A stretch of 14,753 bases of DNA from the NCBI GenBank assembly GCA_964383905.1, contig CAYLJO010000160.1:1-14753 (forward strand), read 5' to 3'. Below, in pieces: positions 1 through 7,685 of this stretch. A program made the translations under genes and the position numbers. This DNA comes from CAYLJO01 sp964383905 (GTDB lineage Bacteria > Acidobacteriota > Blastocatellia > Pyrinomonadales > Pyrinomonadaceae). The stretch's first letter is position 1. Every line of letters starts with the position of its first letter. The notes beneath the pieces are model-generated. The model saw only the letters and a list, made by a program, of their open reading frames with translations. It did no database searches and was not told the origin of the DNA.

Positions 1-218
1 ACTAGCTCGCTTTCTTCTGAGCCGCTCTACATCTCTGTGGGACGAGACGATTTATCTCACCTGAGAATTCGTCTTTCGCACAAATTATGCAGTTCTAGCG
101 ATTTCAGCGCTTTCGCGGGCCGTTGCCTCATTGTGCGATGCACTATGTGCGGATTCTTTGAGCCTACGGGGCTCTAGCTAGTTGAGTAGGGATATCGGGC
201 TCAAGGCCAATACCGAAC

Positions 219-223
219 GGAGG
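219..223 (+). promoter_or_regulatory. Shine-Dalgarno GGAGG for the STN-only gene
   Basis: A perfect GGAGG sits 9 nt before GTG 233, in frame with the STN domain and immediately before the signal-peptide-like segment. It decides the start over the upstream in-frame TTG at 182. Confidence 0.5.
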
Positions 224-232
224 TTGTGGACT

Positions 233-685
233 GTGACGACATGGAAATCGTGTTGGCTGGTCTTGGCGCTTCAAAGCGCCTGTCTCTGGCAACTGAATGA
301 GCCCGCGCTGGGACAGCGATCATCAAATTCAAGAGCGCAAGTTGTGTCCTTTCGAATCGCTGCGCAGCCGATGTACCAAGCACTGCAGGAATTCGCGGCT
401 CAGGCGCACCTGCAGCTCGTGTTCGCCACACAGGACGTCGATCCGTCCTTGATCTCATCTTCGGTGGTGGGAACCTTTACGCCGGGACAGGCCCTCGCGG
501 CGCTGCTGCGAGGCTCGGATCTCGGATACACATTTCTGAACGATCGAACGGTGTCGGTCCAGGCCAACGTTCCGAGATCTGCAGACACGAAACACGGCGG
601 CCCGCAAACGCAGGCAGAGGCGCGTAGCACGCACGCATGTGCGGACCGCGCGGTGAGTGCCTTTCCAGGGTACCGCCGACGATGA
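233..685 (+). CDS. Exported STN-domain-only protein (truncated or stand-alone receptor N-terminus)
   Basis: A 150-residue protein with an N-terminal signal-peptide-like segment (hydrophobic WLVLALQSACLW) followed by one STN (secretin/TonB N-terminal short) domain at about residues 34-107. The domain closely parallels that of the full receptor at 2325: both carry FAAQxHLQLV and later SDLxYxFLNxxTVS. STN domains of signalling receptors contact FecR-type proteins in the periplasm. Nothing resembling a TonB box, plug or beta-barrel follows; the frame ends soon after a low-complexity tail. I start at GTG 233 because GGAGG lies 9 nt upstream; the frame opens earlier at TTG 182 without a comparable site. 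It converges on the fecR-like gene. It may be the stump of a deleted second receptor or a functional stand-alone STN protein; the sequence does not decide this. Confidence 0.6.
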   Translation: MTTWKSCWLVLALQSACLWQLNEPALGQRSSNSRAQVVSFRIAAQPMYQALQEFAAQAHLQLVFATQDVDPSLISSSVVGTFTPGQALAALLRGSDLGYTFLNDRTVSVQANVPRSADTKHGGPQTQAEARSTHACADRAVSAFPGYRRR

Positions 686-770
686 AGTCGGCGCGTGATA
701 CACGGTTATAGCAAAGAGAGGCCACCATCGCGGGGACCACGTTGGCGTACGAGCTGATAACGGACCGAGG

Positions 771-1871
771 CTAGTGGTCCTCTATCAACACGCGCTGGCC
801 TGTTACATCCACTCGTATCGCCGGGTCTTGTTGAACGAACTGGACGAAGGAGTCGGGATCGTACGCATTGAAGTTCCCGGAATAGCGCTTCTGGGCAGTC
901 ACCGCGCCGCTGCCGACGTGGATCTTCCGTACATTGTAGCGGTTGAATTCGGCGGCGATCTCGGACAGCGAGGAGCCGTCGAACCACAACTGCTGTTGTG
1001 TCCAAGCCGCCGGATGGCTCACATCCTTCGGCTCGGGTTCAAGGAACTGTCCGTGAGCAACAATGCGGACGACTTGGCCCGCATCGACGCGTGTGGGCCG
1101 AAGTACCGGCTCCAGCGCTGGGCCGTTCGCGGTGGCAGACATTGGAACCGCGGTTTGCGACCAGGGGAGCGAATCAAATTCGTACGAGACCTGTACATTG
1201 CCTTCGAGGACGGCGAGGGTCGTCGTCGAGTCCGGTCGCTTGTAGACGGAGAATTGCGTCCCGAGGTCCTCAATGACCGTCGCGTCGACGTGGACCCGGA
1301 AAGGCCGGCGCGCATCGTGCCTGACGGCGAAGAGCGCTTCTCCGAAGACCAGCGTGACGTCGCGCCCCTGCGCGGTATACGCCACGCGGATATGGGACTG
1401 GGTATTAAGCTCAATCACGGTTCCGTCCGGGAGTGGCACTCTGAGTTGTTCACCTGTTTGGGTGACGTAGTCCGTTGAAGGTGCCAAGAGCCCGTGCAGG
1501 CCGAACCAGCTCACTGTTGCGGCGACAAAGACTGCCGCGGCGACGGCGGCCTGGAGGCGCCATTTCCTGGGCCCGCGCGCCGCGGGCACCGAGGTGCTCG
1601 CAGAAGCCGATCCCGAACCGTGGAAAGGAATGACATTGGTGCTCAATACCTCCCCCAGGAGGGTAGTCAACTCCACTTCCCGACTCGAGTCGAGGGTGGC
1701 TAGCTCCTTCGATACGGCGAGGTGCCGAAAGAAGACTCGCAGATGCTCCGGGGACCGCCGAAGCCAGTCAACGAATTCCTCGCGTTGCGCGGCCGTGGCG
1801 GTCGAAAGAACTCCATGCCATGTCTGCGCTTCCTGCATCAGGGTCGCCCCATCCTGTCGGCGTTTCTTCAT
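771..1871 (-). CDS. FecR-family anti-sigma factor / sigma regulator
   Basis: An inner-membrane signal transducer of 366 residues. The N-terminal cytoplasmic part (about 12-58) has the FecR/DUF4880 look: AQTWHGVLS, then FVDWLRRSPEHLRVF. One transmembrane helix lies at about 105-125 (AAVAAAVFVAATVSWFG). The periplasmic FecR domain at about 134-230 shows the expected run of LPDGTVIELNTQS, VTLVFGEALFAVRHD and LGTQFSVY. The C-terminus (about 296-365) is the FecR C-terminal, STN-like domain with SLSEIAAEFNRYN. I start at ATG 1871, which has GGAG 6 nt upstream; an ATG at 1919 would add 16 residues. In the family it holds or activates an ECF sigma factor in response to a loaded TonB-dependent receptor. 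The receptor is divergently transcribed next to it; the only sigma gene seen lies 11 kb away, which is unusual. Confidence 0.9.
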   Translation of the reverse strand: MKKRRQDGATLMQEAQTWHGVLSTATAAQREEFVDWLRRSPEHLRVFFRHLAVSKELATLDSSREVELTTLLGEVLSTNVIPFHGSGSASASTSVPAARGPRKWRLQAAVAAAVFVAATVSWFGLHGLLAPSTDYVTQTGEQLRVPLPDGTVIELNTQSHIRVAYTAQGRDVTLVFGEALFAVRHDARRPFRVHVDATVIEDLGTQFSVYKRPDSTTTLAVLEGNVQVSYEFDSLPWSQTAVPMSATANGPALEPVLRPTRVDAGQVVRIVAHGQFLEPEPKDVSHPAAWTQQQLWFDGSSLSEIAAEFNRYNVRKIHVGSGAVTAQKRYSGNFNAYDPDSFVQFVQQDPAIRVDVTGQRVLIEDH

Positions 1872-2324
1872 GCTGTGCTCCGGTACTTCATCACGCCGCC
1901 TGGCATCTGACCCATCCATGGCCGCCTCAAACGGCAGGTTCCTCGACTACGGGTGCTGCTCAGGCGTTTACTCCAGGATACGCCGCCGCTCGCGGTTCCG
2001 CGGGCTCGGCCTGACCCAGGTCCAGCGGGCCTTCGCTTCCCCCCTACCCCTATAGAGCCACCTTGCTCTCAGAATTCCGCAGCAAGACCGAGTGTTGTCC
2101 GGATCTGCACTTAAGAACTTTGTATTTCACGGGTACAACCCTTGGAGCCTGACCAGCACCGCTGTCGGACCCTTCGGGGGTGCCGGTAACCCCGATGCAG
2201 GTACCTCATCGCGGCGATGCGGACATTTTTTTCCCAGAGCGCTCTGTAAGAGTAAGAGGCCGTCACGGTGAAGTGCGCCCGATCGGTCTTGGCGCTTTAC
2301 AGAACAACGACTCGGGGTGAATCA
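1872..2324. promoter_or_regulatory. Divergent control region between fecR-like gene and receptor
   Basis: About 450 bp separate the two outward-reading starts, so promoters for both must lie here. I see no convincing housekeeping -35/-10 pair and did not find a box I could assign to a FecI-type sigma factor. It holds small inverted repeats around 2170-2195 (ACCC/GGGGT and GGGGT/ACCCC) and the hairpin plus T-run listed separately. I found no gene in it. Confidence 0.45.
2207..2232 (+). promoter_or_regulatory. Hairpin plus T-run in the receptor leader
   Basis: CATCG-CGG-CGATG (2207-2219) is a perfect 5-bp stem, or a 6-bp palindrome around one base. Six bases later comes a run of seven T (2226-2232), about 92 nt before the receptor start. 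The geometry resembles a weak intrinsic terminator or attenuator in the 5' leader. The short stem and the spacer before the T-run make it uncertain. Confidence 0.3.
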
Positions 2325-5105
2325 ATGCGAATCTATCGCGGTCCTTTCGTAAAGGGAGGATTGGGGCTGACATGCATATTGGCCGCCGCAGTTGCGGCAG
2401 GACAAGAAAAGTCGAAGTCAGGAGCAGGGTGGACACTCGGCGAGCCTATCGCCTTCAACATTCCTGATGAGCCCCTCAGCCGCGCGTTGAAAGACTTCGC
2501 CGCGCAGTCACATCTTCAGCTCGTATACCAAACACGCGACCTCGAGTCCGCCTCGTCATCAGCGCCGCTCCGCGGCCCGTATACAGCGCAGGCAGCGCTC
2601 GAACGACTCCTCCAAGACAGTGACCTGCACTACAAATTTTTGAACGAGAAGACTGTGTCGATTACGAGGACGGCTGGCGCGAAGACGAGCGCCGCCGCCG
2701 CGGTGCGGCTCGCGGACGGTGGGCCCGCAGTCGCAAGCGACACGTCGGGGCCGCGAGCTCCTATGTCTGCTGACGTTGCAAATCCCGGGAACCCCGTGGC
2801 TGATGCCTCTGACGCGCAGAGCGAAGCCGCCCGCCCGGAATTGAGGGAGGTCGTGATTACCGGTAGTCATATAAAGGGCGAGTCCCCGGTCGGGTCTCCG
2901 ATTAGAACCGTCAGCCGAACCGATATAGAGGATTCTGGCTACGTTACGACCCAAGACTTGTTACAGTCACTAACGGACAACTTCCGAGGAGGCGCCGCAG
3001 GCGCATCTGCGGATGGCACGTTTTCATCTGGATCCGAGAAGGGTTACAACACAGCAGGGGGCAGCGGGGTCAACCTCCATGGATTGGGAGCAACTGCCAC
3101 ACTGGTGCTGATCAATGGCCACCGGGTTGCTCCGTCAGCCAACGGCTACTTTACAGACATCTCAAACATCCCTGTAAGCGCCATCGATCATATAGACATT
3201 CTGACCGACGGGGCATCGGCGATTTATGGCTCGGACGCAGTTGCCGGCGTTGTCAATATAGTCCTGAAGCGTTCTTCCAACGGGGTGGAGGCTGGGTTGC
3301 GTTCGGGCCGCACGACTGATGGTGCAATGTCATTCAGCGGCGGCAATCTAGGAGCGGGCCGCGACTGGACAACTGGGGGAATCTCCCTCACTGGAGACGT
3401 CTCCCGTCAAAGCCAACTCTTTGCGAAGGAGCGCACATTTACGACGTCAGTTCCCGGGCCGACGTCCATCTTTCCCGCCTATGCCATGACCACGATATCG
3501 GGCGCGGGCCAACAATCGTTGGGGCGGTTCGATCTCGCGTTTGACGCCCAGTACTCTGATAAGAAAATAAACGGATTTGACTCAACCGGAGGAACAACTT
3601 ACGACACAGTACCGGACGACGTCCACTGGAGCGGCTCCGTAAATGCAAAGTACCGGCTATCCTCTTCTTGGAATCTTGGCTATGAGTTTTCTGGCGGAGA
3701 GGGTCGCGAGCCGATCTATACTTATCTATGGTCCGTTGGCTATCCATCATCCGCCTACGACTACACGACGATTATAAGCCGTCTTGCCGATCAACAACTC
3801 TCGACGGTCGGAGACATTTTACAGCTTCCCGCAGGCCCGGTGCAAATCGCCGCGGGGCTATCCTACAGAACAGAGGCTTTCTCATCTTTTGGCACCGCCC
3901 TGCCCGCGTCGGGGACAAATGATCAGATCACACGCGCGTCCGCCCGCAGGCACGTTTTTTCCGAATACGGAGAACTAAGAGTACCTGTCATAAGTCACGA
4001 TAACTCCATTCCTGGAATAGAAAAGCTTACTGCGTCTCTTGCGGCTCGCCACGACCACTATTCGGATTTTGGTAACACTACGAACCCAAAACTCGGCATT
4101 GCATGGGATCCTGATAATTCCATCACTCTCCGCACAACCTACAGTCGGGCATTCCGTGCTCCTGCTACAGGAACTGAATTAGCTAACAGTCAGGTGGGTA
4201 CGACAGGAGCGGTACTGAGGTCATTCCCAAACGTCGGCGGTGCTGGGCGCGTTCCTGTCCTATACATAATCGGCGGTATACCGAACTTGCAACCCGAAAC
4301 TGCGACCAACACCACAGCCGGAATCGACTTGCATCCAAGCTTTGCGCCGCACTTTCAAGCTCTACTGACGTACTATCAGATCACATATAAGAACCAAATC
4401 TCGGTCCCGCCGTTCTCCGCTAACCCACTAAACACGCGGGCGATAAGTTCGATTATCAGCGAGAACGCGCCCGGAGTGCTTCAGGGCCTTGTGAACTCCG
4501 TCAAAGCAAAGGGACATCCCTATTTTGATCTGACACGTGGCGCTTTTGGTCCTAACGCGCTGGCCCAAACGGACTATCTCTACGATGCACGCAATGCAAA
4601 TCTCGCGTCCACGCGAACATCTGGTGTCGATCTGAGCTCCTCATACACATCCCAATTCGACAGTACCACGCTAATCAGTCAACTCGCGCTGACATATATA
4701 GATAGTTTTCGCTCCCAGATCACTCCATCTGCACCGACTGCCGGCTTGGTAAACACAGTTGGATATCCCGCTAAATTCCGACTTCGCGCTCAAGAGACTT
4801 ACCGAATCAGAGGGCTGAACGCAACTCTTACAGGTAACTATGTAGGCTCTTACCCTGACACATCCGCGGTTTCCCCAAACACTGTAGGATCCTACTTCAC
4901 TTTAGACACAGCGATTCGCTACGAGTTCTCGGACGTAGGTGTGCTTCATGGGTTCGATCTATCTCTTTCGGGTACAAACGTACTCAATAGAGCCCCTCCT
5001 TTTGTTACCTCGGGCTCACCTTTTTTTGTCGGCTCCCACTATGACGCGGCGAATGCGAATCCGTTGGGTCGGACAGTGACTCTGGGGATCAATACACGGT
5101 GGTAG
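2325..5105 (+). CDS. TonB-dependent outer-membrane receptor with STN signalling domain
   Basis: A 926-residue outer-membrane receptor for active, TonB-driven uptake. From ATG 2325 there is a signal-peptide-like segment (GLTCILAAAVAAG), an STN domain at about 41-115, an Ala/Pro-rich linker, a TonB-box-like EVVITGS at about 175-181, and a plug from about 185 to 310 with LVLINGHRVAPS, IDHIDILTDGASAIYGSDAVAGVVNI. A long beta-barrel follows and ends in the typical aromatic residue (GINTRW). The STN domain marks it as a transducing receptor working with FecR. GGGGTGA precedes ATG 2325; GTG 2268 with AAGAGG upstream is a possible longer start adding 19 residues before the signal peptide. Position before the isopeptidase suggests that its cargo is the lasso peptide made by the facing operon; cargo identity is inferred from context only. 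Confidence 0.93.
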   Translation: MRIYRGPFVKGGLGLTCILAAAVAAGQEKSKSGAGWTLGEPIAFNIPDEPLSRALKDFAAQSHLQLVYQTRDLESASSSAPLRGPYTAQAALERLLQDSDLHYKFLNEKTVSITRTAGAKTSAAAAVRLADGGPAVASDTSGPRAPMSADVANPGNPVADASDAQSEAARPELREVVITGSHIKGESPVGSPIRTVSRTDIEDSGYVTTQDLLQSLTDNFRGGAAGASADGTFSSGSEKGYNTAGGSGVNLHGLGATATLVLINGHRVAPSANGYFTDISNIPVSAIDHIDILTDGASAIYGSDAVAGVVNIVLKRSSNGVEAGLRSGRTTDGAMSFSGGNLGAGRDWTTGGISLTGDVSRQSQLFAKERTFTTSVPGPTSIFPAYAMTTISGAGQQSLGRFDLAFDAQYSDKKINGFDSTGGTTYDTVPDDVHWSGSVNAKYRLSSSWNLGYEFSGGEGREPIYTYLWSVGYPSSAYDYTTIISRLADQQLSTVGDILQLPAGPVQIAAGLSYRTEAFSSFGTALPASGTNDQITRASARRHVFSEYGELRVPVISHDNSIPGIEKLTASLAARHDHYSDFGNTTNPKLGIAWDPDNSITLRTTYSRAFRAPATGTELANSQVGTTGAVLRSFPNVGGAGRVPVLYIIGGIPNLQPETATNTTAGIDLHPSFAPHFQALLTYYQITYKNQISVPPFSANPLNTRAISSIISENAPGVLQGLVNSVKAKGHPYFDLTRGAFGPNALAQTDYLYDARNANLASTRTSGVDLSSSYTSQFDSTTLISQLALTYIDSFRSQITPSAPTAGLVNTVGYPAKFRLRAQETYRIRGLNATLTGNYVGSYPDTSAVSPNTVGSYFTLDTAIRYEFSDVGVLHGFDLSLSGTNVLNRAPPFVTSGSPFFVGSHYDAANANPLGRTVTLGINTRW

Positions 5106-5459
5106 CCAAATGCTCGCTTACCGAGACCGGCCACCGCCCGATCGCGCCTGCTTGTTCTTTTTAAGACTCACCACTGGTGCCCAATTGCCATCTTACATGT
5201 GTCCTCTATCGCCGGAGTCCGCCCTCCTAATATGCAGCCTATGCGCGAGTGCTCGCGAGGAAGTAAGACACGCATGGACATCCGCACCCTCCGGAACAGA
5301 TGGCAACAAGAGTGAGTCGATAACGATCGGTCGAGCGGTATCGGTGCACTGCCGCGGGCGCTCTATCGCCAGGCGCGGAGAACGCGATAGGACCTCGAAA
5401 AAACACGCGGCCGGGACGACCTCGCTGCGAAGTAAGCATCCACGAAAGGGGCATTAGAA
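5106..5459 (+). other. Receptor-isopeptidase gap with inverted repeats
   Basis: A 354-bp space between two genes on the same strand. It contains two perfect inverted repeats: CGCGAG-TG-CTCGCG at 5244-5257, and CTATCGC (5363-5369) with GCGATAG (5384-5390) separated by 14 nt, about 70 nt before the isopeptidase start. One reading frame (5110-5457) stays open right across it, beginning 4 nt after the receptor stop and ending 2 nt before the next ATG. Its 115-residue product is Arg/Ser-rich, has no signal peptide and resembles nothing I know, so I do not call it a gene with any confidence. Confidence 0.3.
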
Positions 5460-7607
5460 ATGGCGAGTCACGTTACACCGCCGTCACAGCCCGTCCTGAC
5501 ACGAACTGTCTGTCGTATTCTTGTTGCCTGCTTGTTGACCGTAAGTGAAGCGGCCCTTCCTGCCGTCACCCATGTCGGTTACCGCGAGTTAATAGAGATG
5601 ACGGAACTCTCGGGTCTCACGATTTCTCCAGACGGCAGATGGGTCGCGTTTCGCGGCCACAAGCTCTCGGTGAGCAGCAACACCGCTAACCTCGAATGGT
5701 ATGTGATGCCGATAGAAGGGGGCAAGGCCGTAGATCTAGGCTCGGGAGGCGATCCAGGCTGGAGCCCGGCTGGAGTATTCCAGACTGAGTCTCCGGTTTG
5801 GTCGCAAGACTCCGCTGCCTTTTATGTAAGAGTCGCGCGAAATCAAGGGCACTCCCTGTGGCGCATGTATATCGATGGGCGAGCGGAGAAGCTGACTGGA
5901 GCGGAAGGTTTAGACGGAGACATAGACAGTTTCTGCCTTGACGACACGTACCACCGCATTTTTCTCTCGTTAGGACCGTCGTCCGAAGCACTTGCAGCCG
6001 CGAGAGCTGAGGAACTCCGTTCCGGTGTGCGACTGGACGATACCGTGCGGCCCGGCGCTGTTCTCGAAACGAACTTACCCTATGGGAATGGGTTGGGCTC
6101 CGTACGGTGGCGTCAAGACGGCAGCCCGTTCGTCGTGGGGGACTCGGGAAAGCGACGGCTCTTTGTGCACGAGCTTCGCAATGGATTGACTCGCGAGAGT
6201 AACGCGTCCGAAACCCACGCGTACTCTACTCTATGCTCCACTGCAGTGACCTCTCGAGTGAAAGCGTCGGCCAACGGCGTCACGGTCGAAGTGACGCGAG
6301 GATTGAATCGAACGATTGATTCAGAGACCGACGACACTCCTGGGAGACTGATCATGGCGCGTTCAAGCGCGTCAGAGAAGACTCAGTGTCGCGACGAGAG
6401 GTGCAAAGACTTCACGGGGGAAGTGGTGTGGCGCAAGAACACATCAGAGTTCGTCTTTTCAACTGCCACGTTCTCGGGAACGACAGGGATGTACGCTTGG
6501 GATTCCGACAGCCACAGGGTTAGGACTATTTATATAACACCAGGTGTTCTGAACATTGAGAGCGATCATATCCTTTCAAGGATGTGTCCGATAATCCAGC
6601 GGTTCGCGGTTTGCGTGTTTGAAGCAGCGGCGGAGCCCCCGTCAATTGTCAGGATTGGGTTAGCAGACGGCACACTCACGCAGCTCTACGATCCGAACGC
6701 CGAGTTGCGAGCAGTGCTGAGGAGCTATAGTGTTACTGCAACCAAATGGCAGGACGAGCGAGGCTTTGTACACACGGGCATCCTGGTTGAGCTCCCGCGA
6801 AAGCAGACAACTGGGCGCAGGCCGCTTGTCATAACAGGATATCGTTGCACGGGCTTTCTGCGTGGAGGCACCGGAAATACGGCTCCGGAATATGTTCTCG
6901 CAGATGCGGGATTCGCGGTGCTGTGTACCAACGTTCAAGACTGGTATTCTGCCCCGCGGTATTCTGAAAAATCAATTCCCTCCGGACAAGCCACACGACT
7001 CCAATTCATGATTGACGGATGGGCGGGCGCCGTCACCTCCTTGGCACGGGACGGGTTAATCGATCCCGACAGGGTCGGTATTAGCGGTCTCAGTTTTACC
7101 GGTGAGGTGGTTCAATATGCCCTCACTCACTCCACATTTGCCAGCGCTGCAACAGCTGGGCACCTTCCAGCTACGGACCCAATTGACTACTACATATGGA
7201 GTGGAATGGGCGAACTCGGCCGCCTGGAAGTGAAAGGTTATGGGCTCGAAGATCCTGAAACAACTGCTGGACGGGAGTATTACACATCTGTATCTCCGGC
7301 CCTAAACGCTAAGAAGGTCTCGGCTCCCCTATTAGTCCAGACAGACGAATGGGAATTTCCGCTGGGGCTTCAGTACTACGGAGCGCTCCGCCGCGCACGC
7401 AAACCAGTCGAGGTGATCGTCTTTCCGGGTGAATCGCATCTTTTCTGGCAACCGTCCCATAGGGCGCTGATGCAGGAGCGCAATCTTGACTGGTTTCGGT
7501 ATTGGCTTCAGAACTTCAAGGATGACGTTCCCGCCAAACAGGAACAGTATGCGCGATGGTCGCACCTCGATACGCGGGACATCCCTGTCGCGTCAAAGAC
7601 ACGATAG
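5460..7607 (+). CDS. Secreted lasso-peptide isopeptidase (AtxE-like, S9 prolyl-oligopeptidase family)
   Basis: A 715-residue exported serine hydrolase. An N-terminal signal-like segment (RILVACLLTVSEAA) is followed by YRELIEMTELSGLTISPDGRWVAFR, the typical opening of AtxE2-type isopeptidases, then a beta-propeller-like N-terminal half and an alpha/beta-hydrolase domain from about residue 430. The likely triad is Ser545 in GLSFTG, Asp629 in LVQTDEW and His660 in PGESHLF. Characterised relatives hydrolyse the isopeptide bond of lasso peptides, linearising the threaded ring after import. AAAGGGG about 9 nt upstream supports ATG 5460. It follows the TonB receptor, as in many proteobacterial lasso loci, and converges on the biosynthetic operon with 78 bp between the stops. 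The nucleophile motif reads GLSFTGE where I would expect GLSxGxE, which may be a one-position variation of the elbow. Confidence 0.88.
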   Translation: MASHVTPPSQPVLTRTVCRILVACLLTVSEAALPAVTHVGYRELIEMTELSGLTISPDGRWVAFRGHKLSVSSNTANLEWYVMPIEGGKAVDLGSGGDPGWSPAGVFQTESPVWSQDSAAFYVRVARNQGHSLWRMYIDGRAEKLTGAEGLDGDIDSFCLDDTYHRIFLSLGPSSEALAAARAEELRSGVRLDDTVRPGAVLETNLPYGNGLGSVRWRQDGSPFVVGDSGKRRLFVHELRNGLTRESNASETHAYSTLCSTAVTSRVKASANGVTVEVTRGLNRTIDSETDDTPGRLIMARSSASEKTQCRDERCKDFTGEVVWRKNTSEFVFSTATFSGTTGMYAWDSDSHRVRTIYITPGVLNIESDHILSRMCPIIQRFAVCVFEAAAEPPSIVRIGLADGTLTQLYDPNAELRAVLRSYSVTATKWQDERGFVHTGILVELPRKQTTGRRPLVITGYRCTGFLRGGTGNTAPEYVLADAGFAVLCTNVQDWYSAPRYSEKSIPSGQATRLQFMIDGWAGAVTSLARDGLIDPDRVGISGLSFTGEVVQYALTHSTFASAATAGHLPATDPIDYYIWSGMGELGRLEVKGYGLEDPETTAGREYYTSVSPALNAKKVSAPLLVQTDEWEFPLGLQYYGALRRARKPVEVIVFPGESHLFWQPSHRALMQERNLDWFRYWLQNFKDDVPAKQEQYARWSHLDTRDIPVASKTR

Positions 7608-7685
7608 CCGCGAAGCGCATGCGAGCGCTGAACTCCCACTGGGCGGCCAACCTCCATTCTACGATCATCTCGACCGCAGGTGCGC

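Noticed and set aside
774..1478. Long plus-strand open frame opposite the fecR-like gene
   Set aside because: It is the antisense of a clear FecR protein and its translation has no family character.
5110..5457. 115-residue open frame filling the receptor-isopeptidase gap
   Set aside because: It abuts both neighbours neatly, but the product has no recognisable feature, so it is described only as part of the gap.
7614..7629. AGCGC/GCGCT inverted repeat between the convergent isopeptidase and ligase genes
   Set aside because: Only a 5-bp stem with no T-run; too weak to call a bidirectional terminator.
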